DNA from: Clostridia bacterium
Lineage (GTDB): Bacteria > Bacillota_A > Clostridia > Christensenellales > Aristaeellaceae
Assembly: GCA_017481065.1 (NCBI GenBank)
Contig: JAFUPT010000123.1
Span: 1 to 18,132 of the forward strand
DNA: 18,132 nt
Direction: 5' to 3'
Both the position numbers and the translations under genes were made by a program. Of the stretch, positions 7,257-12,716 are shown piece by piece. The number at the start of each line of letters is the position of its first letter. Positions within the stretch are counted from its first letter, which is position 1. The notes beneath the pieces are model-generated. The model made no database searches and was not told the DNA's origin. It worked only from the letters and a program-made list of their open reading frames with translations.

Positions 7257-8141
7257 ATGGACCTGCGCAGCCTGAACACCTTCATCCATGTGGCAGAAAC
7301 CAAGAGCTTCACCCGTGCGGCGGAACGGCTGGGCTATTCCCAGCCCACCATCTCCCTGCAGATCAAGCAGCTGGAGCAGGAAATGGGCGTAGCCCTGTTT
7401 GACCGGATCGGCCACACCGTTTCCCTCACGGACGCGGGCCACGGCGCGCTCGCCTATGCCCAGCGCATATGCCAGCTCTCCCAGGAGATGGTGAACGGTT
7501 CCAACCTGCACCAGGAGCCCCGGGGCAGGATACGCCTCGCCATGGCGGATTCCCTCTGCGTGCCGCTGGTGCTGCGAGGCTTTGCGGACCTGCGCGCGGC
7601 GCACCCCGGCATTTCCCTGCAGGTGGTCACCGCGGGAACGGGCGAAATGTTTCGCAAGCTGGACCACAACGAGGTGGACATGGTTTGCACCCTGGACAGC
7701 CACATCTACAATTCTTCCTATGTGATCGCCAGCGAGGAGAAGATCGGCGTGCACTTCATCGCAGCAAGTTCAAATCCCCTGGCTGCGAAGAAGCGCGTGA
7801 CGATTCACGACCTGCTCCCCCATCCCTTCCTGCTCACGGAAAAGGGCATGAGCTACAACCGCCTGCTGGAGGAGCAGCTGGCCCGGGATTCCCTGGAAAT
7901 CCAGCCCATACTGGAAATCGGCAGCGCGGATTTGATTTGCCAGCTGGTGGAGGCGGACCTGGGCCTGTCCTTCCTGCCGGACTATGTGACGGAGGAGGCG
8001 GTGCAGGCGGGCAGGATTGTGCGGCTGAATGTGGAGGGGCTGGATGTGGAGCTCTGGAAGCAGCTGCTCTACCGCCGGGACAAGTGGATGTCTCCGCCGA
8101 TGCGGGCCATACTGGATCATCTCGCTGAAAAGACACTGTGA
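7257..8141 (+). CDS. LysR-family transcriptional regulator
   Basis: A 294-residue LysR-type regulator of normal length. Residues 1-60 are the winged helix-turn-helix (SFTRAAERLGYSQPTISLQI covers the HTH), followed by the linker helix and a periplasmic-binding-protein-like effector domain from about residue 90 to the end. The start ATG at 7257 has GAGGGGG 6 bases upstream and aligns with the usual MDLRxLxxF opening; an in-frame start 33 bp upstream lacks a ribosome binding site. Divergence from the AGCS symporter gene suggests that it controls uptake of that symporter's amino acid and its own expression. The effector is unknown. Confidence 0.94.
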   Translation: MDLRSLNTFIHVAETKSFTRAAERLGYSQPTISLQIKQLEQEMGVALFDRIGHTVSLTDAGHGALAYAQRICQLSQEMVNGSNLHQEPRGRIRLAMADSLCVPLVLRGFADLRAAHPGISLQVVTAGTGEMFRKLDHNEVDMVCTLDSHIYNSSYVIASEEKIGVHFIAASSNPLAAKKRVTIHDLLPHPFLLTEKGMSYNRLLEEQLARDSLEIQPILEIGSADLICQLVEADLGLSFLPDYVTEEAVQAGRIVRLNVEGLDVELWKQLLYRRDKWMSPPMRAILDHLAEKTL

Positions 8142-8147
8142 AATTGC

Positions 8148-8183
8148 AAGCGGCTCCCGTTTCAAAATTCGGGAGCCGCTTTT
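8148..8183 (+). terminator. intrinsic terminator of the lysR gene
   Basis: A 12-bp stem, AAGCGGCTCCCG / CGGGAGCCGCTT, with a 10-base loop, starting 6 bases after the lysR stop and ending in a short T-run. Confidence 0.85.
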
Positions 8184-8189
8184 CTACAC

Positions 8190-8210
8190 AAAAAAACGCC
8201 CTGCGGCGCT
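8190..8210 (-). terminator. minus-strand intrinsic terminator in the gene-free stretch
   Basis: On the minus strand AGCGCC-GCAG-GGCGTT forms a 6-bp stem (one wobble) with a GCAG loop, directly followed by a T7 run. It would end a transcript of roughly 340 bases coming from the minus promoter at 8534-8562. No intact gene lies between them, and it is too far from mnmA to be obviously its terminator. Confidence 0.65.
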
Positions 8211-8241
8211 CTGCTTCAAGGATGCGATGACACCAAAAAAC

Positions 8242-8321
8242 GAAATGACCCTTGATTGCTTCATTTTGCGATCTTCGTCTTTCTTCACAAACTCCGATCA
8301 TCCACAATCAAGGGTCATTTC
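8242..8321. repeat. 17-bp perfect inverted repeat enclosing 46 bp
   Basis: GAAATGACCCTTGATTG (8242-8258) and its exact reverse complement (8305-8321) bound a 46-bp interior. The right arm starts exactly where the ABC-like nine-codon stub loses its resemblance to an ATPase. It could be a small MITE-like element or scar, or the long stem of an RNA in the minus-strand transcript. No target-site duplication is evident. Confidence 0.7.
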
Positions 8322-8344
8322 TGCACATTCTTGATATCTAACAT
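8315..8344 (-). pseudogene. nine-codon stub resembling the start of an ABC ATPase
   Basis: On the minus strand an ATG with an AGAGG ribosome binding site 8 bases upstream opens MLDIKNVQK and then hits TGA. The peptide matches the usual first residues of ABC ATPases of the bacitracin-export (BceA) kind, M-L-x-I-x-N-V-x-K. The stop lies within the right arm of the inverted repeat at 8242-8321, so the resemblance ends where the repeat starts. A good promoter and an upstream inverted repeat precede it. It could instead be a genuine short leader ORF or a coincidence, since nine residues are little evidence. Confidence 0.35.
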
Positions 8345-8533
8345 CCATTTAACCTCTCTTTCTACGGTTTCGACTCTGCTTTTATCCTTCTGGTTCTTCT
8401 GTTTCATCTATCGACGATCATATAATGCCATGATCTTTTTTTGAAGAACCCTTCAAAAAGCTTTGTCTGGAAAGCTCTTATCAGCTTCGTTCACCTTTTT
8501 GCTTTGGTGTTGCTGTTGTTGCTTTCTGTTTAC

Positions 8534-8562
8534 ATTATAATGCATGATTGCCCATTTTGCAA
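8534..8562 (-). promoter_or_regulatory. minus-strand sigma-A promoter in the gene-free stretch
   Basis: TTGCAA (8562-8557), a 17-bp spacer and a perfect TATAAT (8539-8534) on the minus strand. The predicted transcript has a leader of about 180 bases before the nine-codon stub and would end at 8190-8210. Confidence 0.62.
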
Positions 8563-8589
8563 GCCCGCAATATACACAAAGTTTTATAT

Positions 8590-8620
8590 GTTAATTCTGT
8601 GCGTTACGCAGAAAATTAAC
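8590..8620. repeat. inverted repeat between two divergent promoters, candidate operator
   Basis: GTTAATTCTGTGCG-TTA-CGCAGAAAATTAAC is an imperfect dyad whose outer arms GTTAATT / AATTAAC are perfect. It sits about 28 bp upstream of the minus-strand -35 box and 9 bp upstream of the plus-strand -35 box, where an activator or repressor shared by both would bind. Confidence 0.5.
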
Positions 8621-8628
8621 TATACCCA

Positions 8629-8657
8629 TTGACAGTGTTTTTGATTTCTGCTAAACT
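8629..8657 (+). promoter_or_regulatory. plus-strand sigma-A promoter with no gene behind it
   Basis: Consensus TTGACA (8629-8634), a 17-bp spacer and TAAACT (8652-8657). The predicted start near 8664 is only a few bases before the terminator hairpin at 8667-8693, so the transcript would be about 30 bases long. Confidence 0.6.
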
Positions 8658-8666
8658 AGTAGTGTT

Positions 8667-8693
8667 GGGCCGTGTAAACGGCCCTGTTTTTTT
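8667..8693 (+). terminator. plus-strand intrinsic terminator just after a promoter
   Basis: GGGCCG-TGTAAA-CGGCCC followed by TG and a T7 run. It is directional for the plus strand, so it is not a good terminator for mnmA, which is read on the minus strand. No plus-strand gene precedes it. Confidence 0.75.
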
Positions 8694-8745
8694 GCCTGCT
8701 TTCCATGTTTTTTCTGATATCCTTCGCTTGCTGCCGGCCGGGAAT

Positions 8746-9813
8746 TTACTGGATTGTGCCGCCGCCGACCACGATATCGCCATCGTAGAGCACCACGGCC
8801 TGTCCCCGCGCCGGGGCGCGCTGGGGTTCGTCAAAGTGGATCTCCAGCGCATCCTCGTCCGTCTGGACGGCGGTCGCCCACTGTTCCCGCTGGCAGGAAC
8901 GCAGCTTTGCCCGGACGCGCCGGGGCTGATCCAGGCCGGGAACGGAGATCAGGTTGATATCCCGGGCGACGACGGTATCGGTGTAGAGCGCATCCTCCCC
9001 GCCGAGGACCACGCGGTTGGCCGCCGCATCGATTTCGCAGACATAGAGCGGTGCATCGGAGGAGATGCCCAGCCCGCGGCGCTGGCCGATGGTATAATGG
9101 ATGACGCCCCTGTGCCTGCCGAGTATGTTTCCCTGCCGGTCCACAAAATCCCCGGCGGGATAATGCCTGCCCGTGTATTTTTCAATGAAGTCGGCATAGC
9201 CTCCGTCCTGCACGAAGCAGATATCCTGGCTGTCATGCTTGCGGGCATTGGTGAAGCCTTGCGCCTCTGCGATGGAGCGCACCTGCGGCTTGGTAAGGCA
9301 GCCGAGGGGGAAGCGGGTGTGCTTGAGCTGGTCCTGGGTCATGGAATAGAGGAAATAGCTTTGATCCTTGGCCCCATCCAGCGCCTTTTTCAGCAGGTAT
9401 CTGCCGGATGCTTCATCCTGTTCAATGCGAGCATAGTGGCCGGTCGCGATGCAATCGCAATCCAGCAGTCGCATGCGCTGCATCAGCTTATCGAATTTCA
9501 GGTGGCGGTTGCAATCGATGCATGGATTTGGGGTCGCGCCGCTTTCGTAGGCCCGGACGAATTGATCGATCACGCATTCCCGGAAGCGATCCGAGAAATT
9601 GAACACATAGTGGGGCATGTCTAGCCGATAGGCCACCTGCCGCGCATCCTCCACATCATCCAGGGAGCAGCAGCTGCGCTCCCGGGAGAGACCGATATCT
9701 TCGTTGCGGAACAGCTTCATGGTCGCGCCGGTGCAGCTGTAACCCTGCTCCTTCATCAGAAAGGCGGCAACGCTGGAATCCACGCCGCCGCTCATGGCAA
9801 TGATCGCCTTCAT
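8746..9813 (-). CDS. mnmA: tRNA-specific 2-thiouridylase MnmA
   Basis: Adenylates and thiolates U34 of the tRNAs for Lys, Glu and Gln, giving the s2U wobble base, with persulfide sulfur that originates from cysteine. The protein is 355 aa, normal for the family. The PP-loop SGGVDSS is at residues 8-14. The catalytic cysteine is Cys101 in NPCIDCN and the persulfide-forming partner is Cys199 in HDSQDICF, the same position as in E. coli. A C-terminal beta-barrel ends in GDIVVGGGTIQ. The start ATG at 9813 has GGAGG 11 bases upstream; the frame is open further up but without a ribosome binding site and beyond the usual MKAIIAMSGG opening. It lies 95 bp downstream of metY on the same strand, so metY and mnmA may be partly co-transcribed, a sulfur-linked pairing. 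Confidence 0.96.
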   Translation of the reverse strand: MKAIIAMSGGVDSSVAAFLMKEQGYSCTGATMKLFRNEDIGLSRERSCCSLDDVEDARQVAYRLDMPHYVFNFSDRFRECVIDQFVRAYESGATPNPCIDCNRHLKFDKLMQRMRLLDCDCIATGHYARIEQDEASGRYLLKKALDGAKDQSYFLYSMTQDQLKHTRFPLGCLTKPQVRSIAEAQGFTNARKHDSQDICFVQDGGYADFIEKYTGRHYPAGDFVDRQGNILGRHRGVIHYTIGQRRGLGISSDAPLYVCEIDAAANRVVLGGEDALYTDTVVARDINLISVPGLDQPRRVRAKLRSCQREQWATAVQTDEDALEIHFDEPQRAPARGQAVVLYDGDIVVGGGTIQ

Positions 9814-9841
9814 TTTGAAACATTCCTCCCGGAATATAATG

Positions 9842-9875
9842 AGCGCCCGCCTTCCATATGAAAGAGGCGGGCGCT
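9842..9875 (-). terminator. strong stem-loop between metY and mnmA
   Basis: A perfect 11-bp G/C-rich stem, AGCGCCCGCCT / AGGCGGGCGCT, with a 12-base loop. Only CATTATATT follows on the minus strand instead of a clean T-run, so termination may be partial. That would let some transcripts run from metY into mnmA. Confidence 0.6.
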
Positions 9876-9908
9876 GAACATATTCAATAAGTAAAATCCG
9901 ATGGAAAA

Positions 9909-11198
9909 TCAACCCTCGCGAACCGCTGCGAAACCCCGCTCCAGATCGGCAATGATATCATCGATGTGCTCGGTGCCGATGGAGAGGCGGATGGTGCTGG
10001 GCTTGATGCCCTGGTCCAGCAGTTCTTCCTCGCTCAGCTGGGAATGGGTGGTGGTGGCGGGATGGATTACAAGGCTCTTCACATCCGCTACATTCGCAAG
10101 CAGGGAGAAGATTTCCAGGCTATCGATGAACTTATGGGCCTCCGCCTGCCCGCCCTTGATTTCAAAGGTGAAGATGGAGCCGCCGCCGTTGGGGAAATAC
10201 TTCTGGTAGAGCGCATGATCCGGATGATCCGGAAGGGAGGGATGGTTTACCCTTTCCACCTGCGGATGCTTGCTCAGGAATTCCACGACCTTTTTCGTAT
10301 TCTCCGCATGGCGCTCGAGGCGAAGGGAGAGGGTTTCCACGCCCTGCAGCAGCAGGAAGGCGTTGAAGGGAGAGATGGCCGCGCCGGTATCGCGCAGCAG
10401 GATGGCGCGCACATAGGTGACGAACGCTGCCGGGCCCACCGCATCCACGAAGGATACGCCATGGTAGCTGGGATTGGGAGCAGCGATGGGAGCATACTTG
10501 CCGCTGGCCTTCCAGTCGAACTTGCCGGAATCCACGATGACGCCGCCGAGGGTGGTGCCGTGGCCGCCGATGAACTTCGTGGCGGAATGCACCACGATAT
10601 CTGCGCCGTGCTCGATGGGGCGGATCAGGTAGGGAGTGCCGAAGGTGTTATCGATCACCAGCGGCAGGCCATGCTTATGGGCAATTTCTGCGATGGCATC
10701 GATATCCGGGATATCGGAATTGGGATTGCCGAGGGTTTCGAGGTAGACCGCCTTGGTGTTGGGCTGGATGGCCGCCTCCAGCTCGACGAGGTTGTGGGCG
10801 TCCACGAAGGTGGCGCTCACGCCAAACTGGGGCAGGGTGTTGGCCAGCAAATTGTAGCTGCCGCCGTAGATGGTCTTCTGGGATACGATGTGGTCGCCAT
10901 TCTGGGCGAGGGCCTGGATGGTATAGCTGATGGCTGCCGCGCCGGAGGCCACTGCCAGCGCCGCTACGCCGCCCTCAAGGGCCGCGATGCGCTTTTCCAG
11001 CACATCCTGGGTGGAATTGGTGAGCCGGCCGTAGATATTGCCGGAATCCGCCAGGCCGAAGCGGGCCGCCGCATGGGCGGAATTGCGGAAAACATAGGAA
11101 GTGGTCTGGTAAATCGGCACTGCGCGGGAATCGGTTGCGGGATCGGGCTGTTCCTGGCCAACGTGAAGCTGAAGGGTTTCAAACTTATAGTTACTCAT
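9909..11198 (-). CDS. metY: O-acetylhomoserine sulfhydrylase (PLP-dependent)
   Basis: Joins O-acetylhomoserine with sulfide to give homocysteine in methionine synthesis; a cytoplasmic PLP enzyme of the Cys/Met metabolism family. The protein is 429 aa, the usual MetY length, which is longer than the cystathionine enzymes of about 380-400 aa. Seen: YGRLTNSTQDVLEKRIAALE near residues 56-75, NPNSDIPDIDAIAEIAHKHG, VIDNTFGTPYLIRPIEHGAD, and the PLP lysine in HSATKFIGGHGTTLGG. The ATG at 11198 has GAGG 8 bases upstream. It is preceded by a 16-residue upstream ORF and a consensus promoter whose -35 box overlaps a sequence shared with the cystine-type transporter promoter. Regulation by the nearby Rrf2 protein is inferred from that. 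Confidence 0.94.
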   Translation of the reverse strand: MSNYKFETLQLHVGQEQPDPATDSRAVPIYQTTSYVFRNSAHAAARFGLADSGNIYGRLTNSTQDVLEKRIAALEGGVAALAVASGAAAISYTIQALAQNGDHIVSQKTIYGGSYNLLANTLPQFGVSATFVDAHNLVELEAAIQPNTKAVYLETLGNPNSDIPDIDAIAEIAHKHGLPLVIDNTFGTPYLIRPIEHGADIVVHSATKFIGGHGTTLGGVIVDSGKFDWKASGKYAPIAAPNPSYHGVSFVDAVGPAAFVTYVRAILLRDTGAAISPFNAFLLLQGVETLSLRLERHAENTKKVVEFLSKHPQVERVNHPSLPDHPDHALYQKYFPNGGGSIFTFEIKGGQAEAHKFIDSLEIFSLLANVADVKSLVIHPATTTHSQLSEEELLDQGIKPSTIRLSIGTEHIDDIIADLERGFAAVREG

Positions 11199-11247
11199 GG
11201 TATGAACCTCTTTTCTTTTATTCTTTATGCAGGGTGATCAGCGGTTT

Positions 11248-11298
11248 CTACCAGAGCCACATTCGGTCGACCGCCCTGCCGATATGGAATACTGCCAT
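11248..11298 (-). CDS. 16-residue upstream ORF in the metY leader
   Basis: Encodes MAVFHIGRAVDRMWLW. The ATG has AAAGGAG 8 bases upstream, one of the best ribosome binding sites in the window, and lies about 40 bases after the predicted transcription start. Its stop is about 50 bases before the metY ATG. The 3' half of the ORF overlaps a possible stem: GCAGGG inside it can pair with CCCTGC downstream, and GCGGT with ACCGC. No T-run follows, so this is not an obvious terminator. A regulatory leader peptide acting on metY translation is an inference; no database support can be given. Confidence 0.6.
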   Translation of the reverse strand: MAVFHIGRAVDRMWLW

Positions 11299-11330
11299 GA
11301 CGATCGCTCCTTTCTGCTTCGTATGGGCAG

Positions 11331-11359
11331 ATTATACACCCTTTAATCCAGTTCGTCAA
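11331..11359 (-). promoter_or_regulatory. sigma-A promoter of metY
   Basis: TTGACG (11359-11354), a 17-bp spacer and a perfect TATAAT (11336-11331) on the minus strand. The leader of about 125 bases contains the 16-residue upstream ORF. Confidence 0.88.
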
Positions 11360-11367
11360 TAGACATT
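11355..11367. promoter_or_regulatory. 13-bp operator-like sequence shared with the ABC promoter
   Basis: GTCAATAGACATT overlaps the metY -35 box and is identical to 14836-14848 at the divergent permease/rrf2 promoters. The second half-site of the palindrome seen there is poorly conserved here (AATCCA instead of TGTCTA). Repressor binding by the neighbouring Rrf2 protein is inferred. Confidence 0.55.
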
Positions 11368-11397
11368 GAAGAAATAAATCAGAAAATTTCCGGGGAT

Positions 11398-11422
11398 GGG
11401 AGCCCCGCCGGGCGGGGCTCCC
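11398..11422 (-). terminator. G/C-rich stem-loop after the binding-protein gene
   Basis: GGGAGCCCCG paired with CGGGGCTCCC gives a very stable hairpin 14 bp after the stop codon. The downstream minus-strand sequence has only AAATTTT some bases away instead of a T-run. Probably a terminator or an mRNA 3'-end stabiliser. Confidence 0.55.
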
Positions 11423-11436
11423 GATGGTCAGACCAA

Positions 11437-12264
11437 TCAGCCGATCACGCCGCCCTCTACAACCAGGTTGTCGGGATCAACGGCGTCGCCATAGACGTCC
11501 TTCAGCGTGGCTTCGAAGTCTGCATGGAAGAAATTCTCCGCTGCGAGGGCCTCGATTTCGCTGTTGATGAAGTTCAGCACGGATTCATTGCCCTTCTGCA
11601 CGGCCGGAGCGATGCTATCCAGGCTGCCGAGGGTTTCGATGCCCACGGTGAAGCCGGGGTTTTCCAGCGCCCAGGCCAGAACTTCGGTGTTATCGGTGGA
11701 GAGGGCGTCGCCGCGGCCATCGAGCAGGGCGTTGAAAGCCTCGGTGTAGGTATCGAACTTGAGCAGTGTTACTTCGGGATGGTTCTCGGTGAAATAGGTT
11801 TCAGCGGTAGTGCCCTTGGATACGATCAGGGTCTTGCCCTCCAGCTGGCTCACATCGGTGATCAGCGCGGCGTCCGGGGAAACCACGCCCAGGGCCACCT
11901 TCATGTAGGGCAGGGCGAAATCAACCACTTCCGCGCGCTCCGGGGTTACGGTGAAATTGGCGAGGATGATATCCACCTTCGCGCTGGTGAGGAACTCCAC
12001 GCGGTTGGGAGCGTCCACGCTCACCAGTTCCAGCTCCACGCCCAGGTCCTCGGCGAGGCGGCGGGCAAAGTATACATCGTAACCCTGGTATTCGCCGTTT
12101 TCATCCACATAGCCGAAGGGCTTCTTATCGGAAAATACGCCGATGGTGAGGGCGCCGCTCTCCTTGATTTCATCCAGGGTGCGGGCGGAGGAATCGGCCA
12201 GTGCGGGCACGGCCAACAGGATCAGGGAAAGAACAAATGCGAAAATACGAATGCTGCGCTTCAT
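11437..12264 (-). CDS. amino-acid ABC transporter substrate-binding protein (probably cystine)
   Basis: Extracellular binding component of a polar-amino-acid ABC importer (family 3 solute-binding protein, 275 aa). A signal peptide covers residues 1-23 (MKRSIRIF, a hydrophobic core, then PALA). The mature domain begins TLDEIKESGALTIGVFSDKKP and carries the GYDVYFARRLAEDLGVELELV and LTSAKVDIILANFTVTPERA segments usual in cystine- and glutamine-type binders. No lipobox cysteine is present; the likely cleavage is by signal peptidase I, which is unusual for a Gram-positive binding protein. ATG at 12264 with AAGGA 7 bases upstream. It has its own promoter and a long leader with a Cys-rich ORF and a terminator, separating it from the ATPase and permease genes upstream. 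Cystine specificity is inferred from that context. Confidence 0.9.
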   Translation of the reverse strand: MKRSIRIFAFVLSLILLAVPALADSSARTLDEIKESGALTIGVFSDKKPFGYVDENGEYQGYDVYFARRLAEDLGVELELVSVDAPNRVEFLTSAKVDIILANFTVTPERAEVVDFALPYMKVALGVVSPDAALITDVSQLEGKTLIVSKGTTAETYFTENHPEVTLLKFDTYTEAFNALLDGRGDALSTDNTEVLAWALENPGFTVGIETLGSLDSIAPAVQKGNESVLNFINSEIEALAAENFFHADFEATLKDVYGDAVDPDNLVVEGGVIG

Positions 12265-12322
12265 GATAATATCCTTCTTTCTATCGAATATGATTTGTTG
12301 GAATTTGGGAACCGGTGCACGA

Positions 12323-12376
12323 TCACATTCGACAGATATCTGTTGCACGGGTGAAGCTTCTCCTCCTGTTCAACAT
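12323..12376 (-). CDS. 17-residue small ORF downstream of the attenuator
   Basis: Encodes MLNRRRSFTRATDICRM, with GAGGTGG 5 bases before the ATG. It lies after the terminator at 12437-12475 and ends about 58 bases before the binding-protein ATG. It could be a second leader peptide, translated only in read-through transcripts. The ribosome binding site is good, but the ORF is short and unsupported otherwise. Confidence 0.4.
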   Translation of the reverse strand: MLNRRRSFTRATDICRM

Positions 12377-12436
12377 CTGAACCACCTCTTTCTTCTGGCA
12401 AGCGCGTTACATCCGCCTGCCGGACTACAGCTTGGA

Positions 12437-12475
12437 ATATAAAAAGCGGAATGGACGTTGCCGCCCATTCCGCTT
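12437..12475 (-). terminator. intrinsic terminator inside the leader (attenuator)
   Basis: On the minus strand AAGCGGAATGG and CCATTCCGCTT form a perfect 11-bp stem with a 10-base loop, followed by TTTTTATATT (the first two T belong to the stem). It begins 19 bases after the stop codon of the Cys-rich leader ORF and lies about 170 bp upstream of the binding-protein gene whose promoter it follows. It must therefore be read through for that gene to be expressed. Confidence 0.85.
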
Positions 12476-12494
12476 CAGCTGTCACCGATACATC

Positions 12495-12590
12495 CTAAAA
12501 AGGACAATGCCGATAGACACCCGCCCGGAACGGACAGCGGATGGAACACATACACATGGAAGACTGAATTGCATTGATGCGCTTCAACAT
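12495..12590 (-). CDS. 31-residue cysteine-rich leader peptide
   Basis: A short ORF with AAGGAGG 8 bases before its ATG at 12590, about 40 bases after the predicted transcription start. The peptide starts MLKRINAIQSSMCMCS and has Cys at positions 13, 15, 19 and 29, all encoded by TGT; 4 of 31 residues being Cys is far above normal. It is followed after 19 bases by an intrinsic terminator. Codons 20-22 (CCGTTCCG at 12533-12526) can pair over 8 bp, with one G.U, to CGGAATGG in the 5' arm of the terminator. Codons 16-19 contain CCATCCGCT, a near copy of the terminator 3' arm. This suggests ribosome-mediated attenuation sensing charged tRNA-Cys (inference). Confidence 0.72.
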   Translation of the reverse strand: MLKRINAIQSSMCMCSIRCPFRAGVYRHCPF

Positions 12591-12636
12591 TTCATCCGCC
12601 TCCTTCGAAAATGTAGTTTGTCTATCGATGTGATGT

Positions 12637-12665
12637 ATTATACGCCTGGATTTTCCATTTGTCAA
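12637..12665 (-). promoter_or_regulatory. consensus sigma-A promoter of the leader and binding-protein gene
   Basis: Perfect TTGACA (12665-12660), a 17-bp spacer and perfect TATAAT (12642-12637) on the minus strand; the strongest promoter in the window by match. GTTTGTCTA, shared with the permease/rrf2 operator, lies just downstream of the predicted start (plus-strand positions 12616-12624). Confidence 0.9.
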
Positions 12666-12686
12666 GGGGTATTTTCAATTTTTTTC

Positions 12687-12708
12687 AAAAAATCCTGCCG
12701 GCAAGCAG
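12687..12708 (-). terminator. weak intrinsic terminator after the ABC ATPase gene
   Basis: CTGC-TTGCCG-GCAG followed by GA and a T6 run, 8 bp after the ATPase stop. The stem is only 4 bp plus possible outer TC/GA pairs, so termination is likely partial. It overlaps the region just upstream of the binding-protein promoter. Confidence 0.5.
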
Positions 12709-12716
12709 CGAGGAGC

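Noticed and set aside
7834..8307. A 157-codon minus-strand frame starting in the gene-free stretch
   Set aside because: It runs through the lysR terminator and antisense into lysR, has a TTG start without a ribosome binding site, and has no recognisable domain.
8441..8632. A 63-codon plus-strand frame with a membrane-like Leu-rich stretch
   Set aside because: It starts with TTG without a ribosome binding site, lies in A/T-rich DNA where hydrophobic codons arise by chance, and crosses the minus-strand promoter and the inverted repeat.
8142..8745. tRNA or known riboswitch in the longest gene-free stretch
   Set aside because: No cloverleaf, no GTTCRANNC T-arm consensus and no recognised riboswitch core were found by eye. 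Only promoters, inverted repeats and terminators are supported.
12265..12348. Longer start for the binding protein at a GTG (12348)
   Set aside because: No ribosome binding site is present, and the signal peptide would be buried behind 28 extra residues. The ATG at 12264 has AAGGA 7 bases upstream and opens a normal signal peptide.
12265..12640. T-box riboswitch in the binding-protein leader
   Set aside because: A long leader with a terminator suggested it, but the conserved T-box sequence (AGGGUGGNACCGCG) is absent. The Cys-rich ORF explains the layout better.
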